A DNA stretch of 23,177 nt from Bacteroidales bacterium UBA6360 (GCA_002440085.1 DJRM01000032.1:68855-92031), one strand, 5' to 3'. Shown: positions 9,701-17,943, numbered from the stretch's first letter. Numbers and translations are program-made. Notes: generated from the letters alone by a model not told the origin.

Positions 9701-11630
9701 ATTTCAGCTCAATGAGGAAGGGGATAATGACATCTTCTCCCAAGTTTTCAAGGAGAACTCGGAACGCGTAATCAAACAAAAGAAAGCCCCTGTTCGTGTC
9801 ATCATAGGAAATCCGCCGTACTCAGTAGGCCAAAAGTCGGCAAACGACAATGCCCAGAATCTCAGCTATCCACAGCTCGATAAAAGAATTGCCGAGACAT
9901 ACGCGGACTGCGTAAACACAACCAACAAGAATTCACTTTACGACTCCTACATCAAGGCATTCCGTTGGGCCAGTGACAGAATCTCACAATGCAAAGACGG
10001 AGGAATCGTGGCGTTTATCAGCAACGGAGCCTGGATAGACGGCAGCGCCCAGGAGGGAGTCCGCAGGTGTTTCGAGAAAGAGTTCTCTTCTGTCTATGTG
10101 TTCAATCTGAGAGGAAACGCAAGGACATCAGGAGAACTGCGCAGGAAAGAGGGCGGCGGAGTATTCAGCGATGGTTCCCGTACACCTATCGCCCTAACGA
10201 TTCTCGTAAAGAATCCGGCGAAGAAAGGAAAGGCGGAAATCCATTATCACGACATCGGCGACTATCTCACCCGCGAGCAGAAGCTCAAGATTATCAGCGA
10301 CTTCAAATCCATCAGTTCACAAAAAATGGATTGGGAGACCATTGTTCCGAATAAGAAGGGCGACTGGATCAACCAGCGGGGCGACGAATTTGACACACTT
10401 ATACCTTTGGCTCCGGAAAAGAAATACTCTCACGACAACCGGAGTGTTTTCGTGACCTGCTCAAACGGAGCAAAGACACAAAGGGATGCCTGGGCTTACA
10501 ACTCTTCCTGCCGCCAAGTTGAAGCCGCTGCCAAAGACAGCATCGACTTGTACAATGCGACACGTTCGGCAATTTCCTCCGGTGAGAGAGTAGAGCCTGA
10601 CTTCAGCACGCATAAGATAAGTTGGACACGGGCTGTCCTTGATGATCTCAAACGTGGCACTGTTTATGATTACACTGCAGGAGAAATACTCACGGCACTT
10701 TACCGTCCCTTCTACAAGCAGGCTATGTTCTGGTACAAGCCTCTGGTCGAGAGGCGGTACCAGGTACCGCATCTCTTCCCTGTCCGAGAGGCGGAAAATG
10801 TCGTAATTTGTGTCAGTGGTGTCGGGGTGACAAAAAGTTTCTCTTGTATCATTACGGACACCATTCCAGACTTGGAACTTATAGGAAAATCTCAATGCTT
10901 CCCACTTTACTGGTACGAGGAGAACAACAATCCGCAAGGGTCTCTTTTCAACGAAGCCGACAACAGCAAACATATCCGCAGAGACGGGGTCTCCGATTGG
11001 ATTCTGAAGGAAGTAAGGAGTCGCTATGGCAACACGAAATCCCTCACCAAGGAGCACATATTCTATTACATCTATGGTTTCCTCCACAGTGAACAATATA
11101 GGAAAAGATTCGCAGCAGAACTGAAGAAGTCACTCCCGCGCATATCCTTCCCTGACAAGGTGGAAGATTTTCTGAAATTCTATAATGCAGGAAAGAAACT
11201 CGCGGAACTTCACCTGCACTATGAGGATGTTCCCGCATACCCGGACGTCTGCATCGAAGCCGATGAAGAGGAAGGCGATTCCTTCGATTTCTATTCGGTT
11301 CAGAAGATGAGATTCCCATCCAAAACGCGGAGAGACACCATCATCTACAATGGAAGAATCCGAGTCACAGGTATTCCAGAAAAGGCGTACGAGTACATAA
11401 TAAACGGGAAATCAGCCATCGAATGGATAATGGAACGCTATCAGGTGAGCGTAGATAATGGGAAAAATGGAAGTATGATCAAGAATGACCCTAATGACTG
11501 GTCAAGGGAACACAATAAACCACGCTACATCCTCAATCTTCTGTTGTCCGTTATCAATGTGTCGGTCAAAACTATAGACATCGTGGATAGTCTTCCGGAT
11601 TGTACATCGCATTCCGATGAGGGTGACTAA
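6708..11630 (+). CDS. Type ISP (single-polypeptide) restriction-modification enzyme
   Basis: The ATG at 6708 gives 1640 residues, close to the 1570-1580 of LlaGI and LlaBIII; a TTG 39 bases earlier falls within the promoter region. Domain order matches Type ISP. First is an Mrr-like PD-(D/E)xK nuclease (FGGKDIGIDLVA with Asp64; WAIQCK with Gln78 and Lys80). Next is a superfamily 2 ATPase (ACGTGKT 202-208, DEAH 340-343, TATP 376-379, SVGRVMR 604-610), then a coupling region. The N6-adenine methyltransferase has DPFTGTGTF (926-934) and NPPY (1035-1038). A C-terminal target-recognition region of about 450 residues ends the chain. All catalytic motifs are present, so it looks intact. Known relatives methylate an asymmetric site and cut after two enzymes translocate and collide. 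It has its own promoter and terminator and lower GC than its neighbours, suggesting horizontal gain. Confidence 0.95.
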   Translation: MKIEDILEKFRRESFSEKEKGTQFERLMRSWLLTDPRYSCLTDVWLWEDFPARTEFGGKDIGIDLVACTELGDYWAIQCKCYQENSIIDKPAVDSFLSTSSKTFHISGSPIASKFAVRMWISTTEKWGSTAEEAIRNQDPPVNRVGLADLESSPVEWDKLLQGLEGKDALTERKHPLKHQLEAISKAAAHYKENDRGKLIMACGTGKTYTSLVMMENLLNNKGLVLFMVPSISLLGQSLNAWSADAKKPIKAVCICSDSRASRKIQKELDLITDGAIDLAVPACTNPDSIVRQLKAYHDHDGLTVVFSTYQSIDAVSEAQKKLLESTNNEYGVFDFIICDEAHRTTGVKVSDADESSFTKIHSDDNVRGKKRLYMTATPRLYGESAKIKASEKDCILCSMDDESIYGKEFYRVNFAYAVSNGLLTDYKVLVLTVSEDDIPENLQAEIKMGLRTELNYDDTAKLIGVINGLSKIIRGDEGKTWAADPCKMKRALAFCSAIGDASKTGTSKNVTAVLPEIDKKYKEQIENGEARSKVVDIHTRHIDGSMNSSERNAILSWLKEDGEDGECKVVTNVRCLSEGVDVPALDAVLFLSSRNSQVDVVQSVGRVMRNFHKGETDEKKYGYIIIPVVVPQNVRPEDALSDNKYFKVVWDILNALRSHDDQFNAEVQKLSLNKRKDGKVTIGRVGIGHNSLVAGYNQDDEDAQVLKDEEIAHQLEIRFGELKEGIYAKLVEKCGDRMYWENWAKEVGIIARKFIDRIHRLVIMEHRHEAEFKKYIEGLEKNLNPSVDADQAIEMLAQHMITKPVFDALFADYGFVTNNAVSRSMQSMIDILREEAFEKDTEVLNKFYTSVKINVGNIDNLEGKQTVIKNLYEKFFKGAFPKTVDTLGIVYTPVECVDFIIHSVNELLKSEFDTSLTEDNVHILDPFTGTGTFITRLLQSGLIRPEDMERKYLNEIHCNEIVLLAYYIADVNIESVFHDLVKRDKYLPYDGICLTDTFQLNEEGDNDIFSQVFKENSERVIKQKKAPVRVIIGNPPYSVGQKSANDNAQNLSYPQLDKRIAETYADCVNTTNKNSLYDSYIKAFRWASDRISQCKDGGIVAFISNGAWIDGSAQEGVRRCFEKEFSSVYVFNLRGNARTSGELRRKEGGGVFSDGSRTPIALTILVKNPAKKGKAEIHYHDIGDYLTREQKLKIISDFKSISSQKMDWETIVPNKKGDWINQRGDEFDTLIPLAPEKKYSHDNRSVFVTCSNGAKTQRDAWAYNSSCRQVEAAAKDSIDLYNATRSAISSGERVEPDFSTHKISWTRAVLDDLKRGTVYDYTAGEILTALYRPFYKQAMFWYKPLVERRYQVPHLFPVREAENVVICVSGVGVTKSFSCIITDTIPDLELIGKSQCFPLYWYEENNNPQGSLFNEADNSKHIRRDGVSDWILKEVRSRYGNTKSLTKEHIFYYIYGFLHSEQYRKRFAAELKKSLPRISFPDKVEDFLKFYNAGKKLAELHLHYEDVPAYPDVCIEADEEEGDSFDFYSVQKMRFPSKTRRDTIIYNGRIRVTGIPEKAYEYIINGKSAIEWIMERYQVSVDNGKNGSMIKNDPNDWSREHNKPRYILNLLLSVINVSVKTIDIVDSLPDCTSHSDEGD

Positions 11631-11649
11631 AAAGGTCATCCTCTTTTTT
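11619..11649 (+). terminator. Rho-independent terminator overlapping the ISP stop codon
   Basis: GAGGGTGAC (11619-11627) pairs with GTCATCCTC (11635-11643) in a 9-base stem with one G-U pair and a 7-base loop. Six T follow at 11644-11649. The left arm is coding sequence and the TAA stop lies in the loop. There is no matching T run on the other strand, so it acts rightward only. Confidence 0.8.
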
Positions 11650-11663
11650 ATGGAGACGCCCCG

Positions 11664-13079
11664 TCAATACTCAATGACTTCGAAGGTGATGTCGACGTCG
11701 CCGAAGTGGCCTACGAGGTTGCTGGTGGCATCGATGTAGCGACGGCTGAGCTGGCCGCGCCAGACAATGTCGTCGCGGGAGTTGAACGGGAGGGAGATGT
11801 CGAAGCCGTAGCTCTTTGACTTGATTTTGACCACTGCGGAGCATTTCCATTGCTCAACCGTGCCGCCGTCGTCTTCCGTTATCATAAACGCCACCTTGTC
11901 AAGCTGCTCGGACCAGTCTGAGACGATCACCGTATTGAACGGCAGAGGCTGCCCCTTCTGCTTGCGCTTGACCACAATCATGAAATCAGTAACCTGCGGG
12001 GTGTAGAGACGCAGCTCTGCCTCGGTGGAGGCGAAGAAATCGTTGACAGAGCCGGCTTTGATGAAGAACTCGGAGCCGCCGGCAAACCAGCTGTCGTAGT
12101 TGCGTTTCATTGTGAATTCCTTGAGCACAAGGGTCTTCAGTGCGGAGCCGCCTGTTTTTGTGAAAGAAACGGACGCCTCATTGTCTCCGGCACTCTGCCC
12201 GGCAAACGAACCAGAGGCATATGGCAATGCTGAAATTCCTGTTGATGCGGAGGACATAGAGGCCTGTCTTTTCCCGCCGATAATCAGCGTCCCGCCTCCA
12301 TTGTCCCACTCGGGATGCTCGCGGCGCATGATTTCAAGCGAAGTGAAGCCGCAGTCCGAGTTGCGGTTCACAACCCAGACCGGGTTCTTCTCCGCAAAGG
12401 CCTCGTCAATCTCCAGGGTCTCCACAGCGCGGCTTCCGTCCTCCCGTTCGACAATCCGATAGCCTATGTTCACGTCTGAATTGTCACCCGGATCAAAGGT
12501 GAAGACCGGCGCCGACTCACCGTCCCAGTTTTCCGAATAGGGCCAGTAAATCTGCACGTCAGAGGACTCCAGAGCCGCGAGATAGGCATCAGCGTCATTT
12601 CCGAAGCCGGAGTCTGACGAGCCGGCACCTGATGAGGACGCGTTCGATGAGGCTGCATCCGGAGTTTCTGACCGGGAGGCGCCGGAGCCGGAGTTACCTG
12701 CCCCCGCAGACCTGGTGGCTACCGAAGCCTTCACATGCTCGCGTATAAGCTCACGCAGCGGCCGGACGTATGCCTTAGAGGCAGCCGCAGCCTTGGTCTG
12801 GGTGTCGCCCACGCCCTTTCCGGGAGAGGCGAAGAGATCCGACATCATGTATTCTTCATCGTAGCCGTTGCCGGAAGAGGAAACCACTGCCGAATACACC
12901 TCGCGGTAATGCTCCGGTTCAAGCGGCAGCTCCGAAAGCATTGCAGCCACACGGTCGAGGGCAACCGGGCTCACATCATTATTTGAGGGAGCATTTCCAA
13001 TCTCCTTTTCACAGGAAAACAGCAACGGGAGCAGACCCGCGCACAGGAATAATCTGAACTTTCTCATAGCAATTTTCAT
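11664..13079 (-). CDS. Putative outer-membrane lipoprotein, family not recognised
   Basis: This 471-residue protein starts at ATG 13079; an in-frame ATG at 13067 (MRKFRLF) is equally good. The N-terminus is a lipoprotein signal peptide with lipobox LFSC and lipidated Cys23, followed by EKE. Charged residues right after the Cys recall the export signal that sends Bacteroidetes lipoproteins to the cell surface. Residues about 118-165 are a Ser/Gly/Ala-rich linker of low complexity. The rest looks like a beta-rich globular region with no enzymatic motif that I recognise. It lies 190 bases downstream of prmC on the same strand, with a weak promoter candidate between. It ends 33 bases from the ISP gene in convergent orientation. 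Surface lipoprotein is an inference from the signal only. Confidence 0.75.
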   Translation of the reverse strand: MKIAMRKFRLFLCAGLLPLLFSCEKEIGNAPSNNDVSPVALDRVAAMLSELPLEPEHYREVYSAVVSSSGNGYDEEYMMSDLFASPGKGVGDTQTKAAAASKAYVRPLRELIREHVKASVATRSAGAGNSGSGASRSETPDAASSNASSSGAGSSDSGFGNDADAYLAALESSDVQIYWPYSENWDGESAPVFTFDPGDNSDVNIGYRIVEREDGSRAVETLEIDEAFAEKNPVWVVNRNSDCGFTSLEIMRREHPEWDNGGGTLIIGGKRQASMSSASTGISALPYASGSFAGQSAGDNEASVSFTKTGGSALKTLVLKEFTMKRNYDSWFAGGSEFFIKAGSVNDFFASTEAELRLYTPQVTDFMIVVKRKQKGQPLPFNTVIVSDWSEQLDKVAFMITEDDGGTVEQWKCSAVVKIKSKSYGFDISLPFNSRDDIVWRGQLSRRYIDATSNLVGHFGDVDITFEVIEY

Positions 13080-13088
13080 TTATTGCCG

Positions 13089-13096
13089 CAAAGTGA
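13089..13096 (-). promoter_or_regulatory. Weak -7 element before the lipoprotein gene
   Basis: Minus-strand TCACTTTG matches TAnnTTTG at all fixed positions but one and is followed by GC. It lies only 10 bases before the start at 13079 and 22 before the one at 13067, which would favour the inner start. No -33 element was found. Confidence 0.3.
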
Positions 13097-13269
13097 CGAA
13101 GAAAATTCAGGATGTGGAAATATTCAGCGGATAAAGTCACAAATATGCCCTACAGCGCCACAGAAGGCACATTACACTCAAAAATCGAAGGGGAAAGTTT
13201 GCGCGAACTCTGTCAGAAAACAGCATTGTCCGAAGACTTACAGAATCGGCACCACAGGGCTATGGAGAG

Positions 13270-14304
13270 CTATTTTCTGGCAAAAGTGAAGCGCGGTTTG
13301 CCGAAATAGTCGCTGACAGTTTCCACCTCGGAAAAATTGCAACAAATTGTTGCAGTCTCATCCGCCAATGCCTCATTTTGCTCCAAAAACAGCAGTCCGC
13401 CCGGAACGAGAAGCCGCTCCGCCCAATCACGGATGGCCTTGTAGAACTTGAGAGGATTGCCGTCCGGGACAAAGAGCGCCAGAGACGGCTCATGTTCGAG
13501 GACGTTTCGCCGCATCAGCAGACGTTCGCTATCCCGCACGTATGGCGGATTGGAGATTATGACGTCGAATTTTTTCCCGCAAGAGAGCGAGGATTCAAAA
13601 TTTTCTGGGCCGCGAAGAATGTCATATTCCACAAACTTAGGAGGTTTTGGAAAGTATCCTTCCCGCCTGCCAGGTCGTACAGGCAGGTATTCCTTTCGGC
13701 CAAGTCCCGCACCTTCCCGTGAGGATTCAGGCAAAAGCCCCTGATTCAACGCCACATCCAATGCTGCTGGGGATATGTCAACACCCACGGCTTCAGCCCC
13801 CGGAAGTTCCAGCGCGAGAGTCCACGCGATGCAGCCGGAGCCGGTGCACAGGTCAAGTATCCGGAGCGGTTTTCGTCCACGAGATGGGTCTGAAAGTTCA
13901 ACGCCTGCGACAGAATCTGAGCCTCCGATGGACGAGACGCGAGTCTCCCCGACACGGTCAGAAAACACCCTGCGAATCCTGCCAATCGCCTCTCGACAGA
14001 GCAGCTCCGTCTCCGGACGCGGAATCAGGACGGCTGGTGTGACATTGAAGCGGCGTCCGCAAAACTCCGTCCAGCCTACTATATACTGAAGCGGCTCCCC
14101 TGCCGCCAGCCTCCTTGCGCAGTCGAGAAACAGGCCGCAGTCCCGCTCGTCAATTTCACGGAACAGGTCAGTCAGGACAGCATAGCGGGGAAGATGCAGG
14201 ACATCCTCAAGCAAGGCATTCAGCAGAGAGTCTCGCTCCCTGCTGTCTGGGTATTCCCTTGAGGTCAGACCCCGCCCCTCGTCATATAAGTCTTTCAGCC
14301 ACAT
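13270..14304 (-). CDS. prmC: Release factor glutamine methyltransferase PrmC
   Basis: PrmC methylates the Gln of the GGQ motif in peptide-chain release factors, using S-adenosylmethionine. The 344 residues contain the helical N-domain signature AAGEPLQYIVGWTEF...VLIPRPETELL (67-102). The SAM motif DLCTGSGCIA is at 151-160, GVDIS at 174-178 and the catalytic NPPY at 252-255. The usual length is about 280. The excess lies in two inserts: residues about 112-147, before the SAM motif, and about 188-221, rich in Arg, Gly and Pro. The second is encoded by DNA with nested inverted repeats. Neither insert touches a motif, so activity is expected. The gene follows ddl by 117 bases on the same strand and is probably read with it. 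Confidence 0.93.
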   Translation of the reverse strand: MWLKDLYDEGRGLTSREYPDSRERDSLLNALLEDVLHLPRYAVLTDLFREIDERDCGLFLDCARRLAAGEPLQYIVGWTEFCGRRFNVTPAVLIPRPETELLCREAIGRIRRVFSDRVGETRVSSIGGSDSVAGVELSDPSRGRKPLRILDLCTGSGCIAWTLALELPGAEAVGVDISPAALDVALNQGLLPESSREGAGLGRKEYLPVRPGRREGYFPKPPKFVEYDILRGPENFESSLSCGKKFDVIISNPPYVRDSERLLMRRNVLEHEPSLALFVPDGNPLKFYKAIRDWAERLLVPGGLLFLEQNEALADETATICCNFSEVETVSDYFGKPRFTFARK

Positions 14305-14421
14305 GGTTTTGCATAAAGATTTCCCGTTTCACACGAAATGACCGGAGGATGAAATTACAGGAAAAACAAAATTGCAGGAGGACAAACGAAGCAACAACGG
14401 GAAAAAACGAAACACAGACGA

Positions 14422-15444
14422 CTATTTGCCAGTATTCTCGATTATAGTATTCAGGAAGTCCGTCATCTTGAGCCCTGCAGTACGCACCATCTTCGGGACG
14501 AGGGACGCCGCAGTCATTCCCGGAATCGTGTTCATTTCGAGGAAATAGAGCCCATCGGAAGCAAGAATATAGTCCATACGGACGACTCCGGAACAACCGA
14601 TGTGGGCATATATCTTCTTCGACGTCTCCTGCACCATGGCTGTCGTGGCGGCATCGAGCGGAGCTGGGCATATCTCCTCACTGGCACCGTTGTACTTTGC
14701 ATCGTAGTCGAAGAACTCGTGGCTCGTCACAATCTCGATGACAGGGAGCGCGACCTCGGACTTGCCATCGAAATAGACCGCACAGGTAATCTCACGCCCG
14801 ACGATAGCCTCCTCGGCAAGCACCATCGTGCTGTCCTCGAAGGCATATTCCACGGCCTTGTCGAAATCCTCCGCAGTCTTGACCTTGGTCACTCCGAAAC
14901 TTGACCCGCCGTCGGTCGGCTTCACGAACATAGGAAGTCCCAGCTTCGCCACGGCCTTATCCGCCAAACCCTCCGTGGACTCGCCCTTACGGATGAATAC
15001 ATCCTTTGCAACCTTCACGAAATCAACGTCTTTCAGGTAACTCTTGCAGGAAAATTTGTCGAATGTAATCGCCGACACAAACGCACTGCAACTGCTGAAC
15101 GGGACGCCGAGCATCTCAAGGTAGCCCTGCATCTGGCCGTTCTCGCCCGGAATGCCGTGCTGCATTATGTAGGCGTAGTCGAACTTCACTCGGACGCCGC
15201 CAATCACTGCGGAAAAGTCGGTCTTGTCCACCTGCGGAGCCTCCCCTTCCGCGAACTCGACGCGCACCCCGCCCTTCGAACGCACAGCAACGACGCTCCA
15301 CTGCCCGAAACGCGCGAATATTTCGTAAACATCATATTTCGTCCCGTCAATCTGCGATGCCGTGAATTTTCCGCTGCGGCAGGACACCTCCCACTCAGAG
15401 GAGTCGCTGCTGTAGATCACGGCTATACTTTTATACTCTTTCAT
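14422..15444 (-). CDS. ddl: D-alanine--D-alanine ligase
   Basis: Ddl joins two D-Ala with ATP in the cytoplasm to supply the dipeptide end of the peptidoglycan stem. The 340 residues show HGIPGENGQMQG (96-107), the ATP-grasp core FVKPTDGGSSFGVTKV (173-188), the omega loop FFDYDAKYNG (244-253) and FLEMNTIPGM (301-310). Tyr251 aligns with E. coli DdlB Tyr216, the residue type of D-Ala-D-Ala enzymes, whereas D-Ala-D-Lac ligases of vancomycin-resistant bacteria have Phe. The common GEDG is GENG here. The length is close to that of known Ddl enzymes. It lies 83 bases downstream of the PBP1A gene, a functional neighbour, with a hairpin and C9 tract between them that may lower read-through. Confidence 0.95.
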   Translation of the reverse strand: MKEYKSIAVIYSSDSSEWEVSCRSGKFTASQIDGTKYDVYEIFARFGQWSVVAVRSKGGVRVEFAEGEAPQVDKTDFSAVIGGVRVKFDYAYIMQHGIPGENGQMQGYLEMLGVPFSSCSAFVSAITFDKFSCKSYLKDVDFVKVAKDVFIRKGESTEGLADKAVAKLGLPMFVKPTDGGSSFGVTKVKTAEDFDKAVEYAFEDSTMVLAEEAIVGREITCAVYFDGKSEVALPVIEIVTSHEFFDYDAKYNGASEEICPAPLDAATTAMVQETSKKIYAHIGCSGVVRMDYILASDGLYFLEMNTIPGMTAASLVPKMVRTAGLKMTDFLNTIIENTGK

Positions 15445-15470
15445 ATTCTCGTTATATTTTCATTCACTTG

Positions 15471-15523
15471 CAAAAAGACCCCCACGCTCCGCCCGAGCGA
15501 AGAAAACGCTCTCTGGGGGGGGG
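15471..15523 (-). terminator. Terminator-like hairpin and C9 tract between PBP1A and ddl
   Basis: Read leftward after the PBP1A stop, there are nine C (15523-15515), then CGCTC-GGGCG-GAGCG (15499-15485), a T, five G (15483-15479) and TCTTTTTG. The inner 5-base GC stem is followed by a U-rich stretch, as in an intrinsic terminator. CCCCCA can also pair with TGGGGG to form an outer stem. It would weaken or attenuate transcription into ddl. Confidence 0.5.
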
Positions 15524-15527
15524 ATGA

Positions 15528-17903
15528 CTACTCAAAATAATACTCCTCTTCCGCAGCCTCTTGCGTCTCCACAGACTTCTTCTCCCCCGGAGCCTTAGTC
15601 GCAAGCGCATCACAGCCGATGTTCATCTCCACACCGGATGGCGTCGTGAAATGGTCGTCCTCGCTCACGCCGAGAGTCCCATCACGCAGGACCTTCTTCA
15701 TGAACAATCCCCAAATCGGAAGCGCCATGTTCGAGCCTCCGCCGAGAGCCGTGGAGCTGAAGTGAATCTGACGATCCTCGCCCCCGACCCAAACTCCTGC
15801 CGTAATCGTTGGGGTGTAGCCGATGAACCAGCCGTCGGAGTTGTCGTTGGTCGTTCCGGTCTTTCCGGCAATCTCGCCCTTCAGACCATACTTCGCGCGA
15901 AGCCTGATTCCGGTTCCGTGATCCACGACAGAGCGCATCATGTCCACCATCTCGTAGGCTGTGTACTCGCTGACAGCCACCTTCTTGTGGTTGGTGAACT
16001 CGCCGAGTGTGTTGCCGCTGTTGTCCTCGATGCGCGTCACGAAAAGAGGCGTGATGGCCATCCCCTTTGAGGGGAATGTGTTGTAGGCGGCAATCATGTC
16101 GTAAGGCATCTGGTCCGTTGAGCCGACACAGAGCGACTCCACCTCATCGATATGGCCGTTTATGCCCATCTTGTGCATCATCTCCGCCATCGCGTGCGGC
16201 CCGTACTGCTTCATAAGGTAGGCGGATATGTTGTTGGAGCTTTTGGTCAGACCCCATTTCAGAGTCACCGTGAGCCCGATCCACTCGTCCTTGTCGGTGC
16301 TTCGCGGAGTCCAGGTGTCATCCCCGACGACGAATGTCTGCGGAACGTTCACGACCTCGGTGCATGGGGTGAGCCCGTCCTGCATCGCAAGCGAATAGAG
16401 GAACGGCTTTATGGTCGAGCCCACCTGTCGCTTGCCCTGACGTGCGTTGTCGTATTTGAACCAGCGGTAGTTGGGACCGCCAACGTACGCCTTGACGAAG
16501 CCGGTGTTCGGTTCCACGGCAACGAATGCCGCGCGGAGGAACGACTTATAGTACTTTATGGAGTCGTCAGGAGTCATGAGCGTGTCGATGTACCCCTTCC
16601 CTTTCCAGGAGAAAACTCTCATCTGCGTCTTGACCCCGAAACTTTTCATAATCTCGGACTCCGATGCGCCCTCTTTCTTCATCATACGGTAGCGGTCGCT
16701 CCAGCGGCGCGCCTGCTTCATCAGACGGTCCCGTGTCGCCGCATCAACGTCCGAAGCGAACGGAGCGTGGGGCTTGCGCCTGAGCTCGCGGAAGAAAGTC
16801 GGCTGCAGATCCTTGCCGAGATGCTCAGCCACAGCCTCCTCGGCATAGCGCTGCATGTTCTTGTCTATGGTCGAGTAAATCCGCAGTCCGTCGCGATAGA
16901 GGTCGTACTGCGAGCCGTCGGCCTTGCGGTTCTTGTCAAGCCAGCCGTAAAGACCGTCAGTCTCCCAACGGAGCGAGTCAGCGGCATAATCCTCCGCGTA
17001 ATAGTACTCGCTGCGCCGGGGCTTTTTCGCCTTCATCGTGCGAATGAGCATATCCTTGAAATAAGGTCCGAGACCGGCATTGTGATCCATCACCTTATGC
17101 GCGGAGACATTAATCGGAATCTGCTGAATCGAGTCTCGCTGCGCCTCCGTGATGTAACCGGCCTTTTCCATCTGCCCGATCACGAAGTTCCTGCGCTGCA
17201 GCGACTTGTCTGGGTTAATCACCGGATTGTAGCGTGTGGGCTTGTTGACCATTCCGACGAGAGTCGCGCTTTCCTCTATCGTGAGTTCGGACGGATTCTT
17301 CCCGAAAAAAGTCTGCGACGCCGCCTTCACTCCATAGGCGTTGCTCCCGAAAAAGACGGCGTTCATGTACATGTCCATAATCTCGTCCTTGGTGTAGTTG
17401 CGCTCAAGTTTCACGGCCGTAATCCACTCCTTCAGCTTCACCCACACCATCTTGACCTTCGACCAGCCCGGCACCTTGCTGCTCACGTCCGCACGGGGGT
17501 AGAGAGTTTTGGCAAGCTGCTGGGTGATGGTGCTTCCTCCTCCCTGACTCGAATCACGGGCGAGAAGGGTCTTGAAGAACACGCGTCCGAGACTCCAGAA
17601 ATCAATCCCGGAATGGCTGTAGAAACGTGAATCCTCTGTAGCGACAGCCGCCTCCACAAGATAGGGAGAGAGCTCATCGTAACTGACATATAGCCGGTTC
17701 TCATCGTGAATGGTCGTCAGTATGTCGCCGTCAGAGGCAATGACCTGCGTAGCGAGCTTGCTGTCCGGATTTTCGAGATCCTCGAACGAGGGGATGTCCG
17801 CAAAGGCCCAGACGAGCAGTAGCATTATCAGAAACATGGCAATCGGCGTAAGGAAAAGTATCCAGAACCACTTGACGATTTTCTTTTTCGTATTGTCAGT
17901 CAT
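15528..17903 (-). CDS. mrcA: Bifunctional penicillin-binding protein 1A
   Basis: This class A PBP polymerises glycan strands and cross-links peptides on the outer face of the cytoplasmic membrane. The 791 residues begin with a short cytoplasmic tail and one membrane segment (about 11-35). The GT51 glycosyltransferase follows: ATEDSRFYSHSGID with catalytic Glu90, then GGGSTITQQLAKTLYP (121-136). The transpeptidase has SxxK at Ser496-Lys499 (GSTIKPF), SSN at 555-557 and KTGTT at 681-685, so both sites are intact. It ends in an acidic tail (AAEEEYYFE). A Bacteroidetes -7 element lies upstream and ddl and prmC follow. The class is certain; the symbol (mrcA/ponA) is by analogy. Confidence 0.95.
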   Translation of the reverse strand: MTDNTKKKIVKWFWILFLTPIAMFLIMLLLVWAFADIPSFEDLENPDSKLATQVIASDGDILTTIHDENRLYVSYDELSPYLVEAAVATEDSRFYSHSGIDFWSLGRVFFKTLLARDSSQGGGSTITQQLAKTLYPRADVSSKVPGWSKVKMVWVKLKEWITAVKLERNYTKDEIMDMYMNAVFFGSNAYGVKAASQTFFGKNPSELTIEESATLVGMVNKPTRYNPVINPDKSLQRRNFVIGQMEKAGYITEAQRDSIQQIPINVSAHKVMDHNAGLGPYFKDMLIRTMKAKKPRRSEYYYAEDYAADSLRWETDGLYGWLDKNRKADGSQYDLYRDGLRIYSTIDKNMQRYAEEAVAEHLGKDLQPTFFRELRRKPHAPFASDVDAATRDRLMKQARRWSDRYRMMKKEGASESEIMKSFGVKTQMRVFSWKGKGYIDTLMTPDDSIKYYKSFLRAAFVAVEPNTGFVKAYVGGPNYRWFKYDNARQGKRQVGSTIKPFLYSLAMQDGLTPCTEVVNVPQTFVVGDDTWTPRSTDKDEWIGLTVTLKWGLTKSSNNISAYLMKQYGPHAMAEMMHKMGINGHIDEVESLCVGSTDQMPYDMIAAYNTFPSKGMAITPLFVTRIEDNSGNTLGEFTNHKKVAVSEYTAYEMVDMMRSVVDHGTGIRLRAKYGLKGEIAGKTGTTNDNSDGWFIGYTPTITAGVWVGGEDRQIHFSSTALGGGSNMALPIWGLFMKKVLRDGTLGVSEDDHFTTPSGVEMNIGCDALATKAPGEKKSVETQEAAEEEYYFE

Positions 17904-17943
17904 AAAGATGTCCTTTTTCGGATGATTTTTTCGTACAAAGCCG

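Noticed and set aside
10461..11096. Leftward open frame of 211 codons
   Set aside because: It is antisense to the ISP recognition region with no family signature.
13112..13309. Rightward frame of 65 codons between the lipoprotein and prmC
   Set aside because: It runs into the prmC end on the other strand and has no promoter, ribosome site or familiar sequence; the gap looks like leader DNA.
14422..15444. Vancomycin-resistance type ligase
   Set aside because: The omega loop keeps Tyr251, the D-Ala-D-Ala type; there is no vanH- or vanX-like neighbour.
16152..17630. Long rightward open frame of 492 codons
   Set aside because: It lies wholly antisense to the PBP1A gene, whose motifs are intact. 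Its length reflects GC-rich codon bias, and its translation has no recognisable domain.
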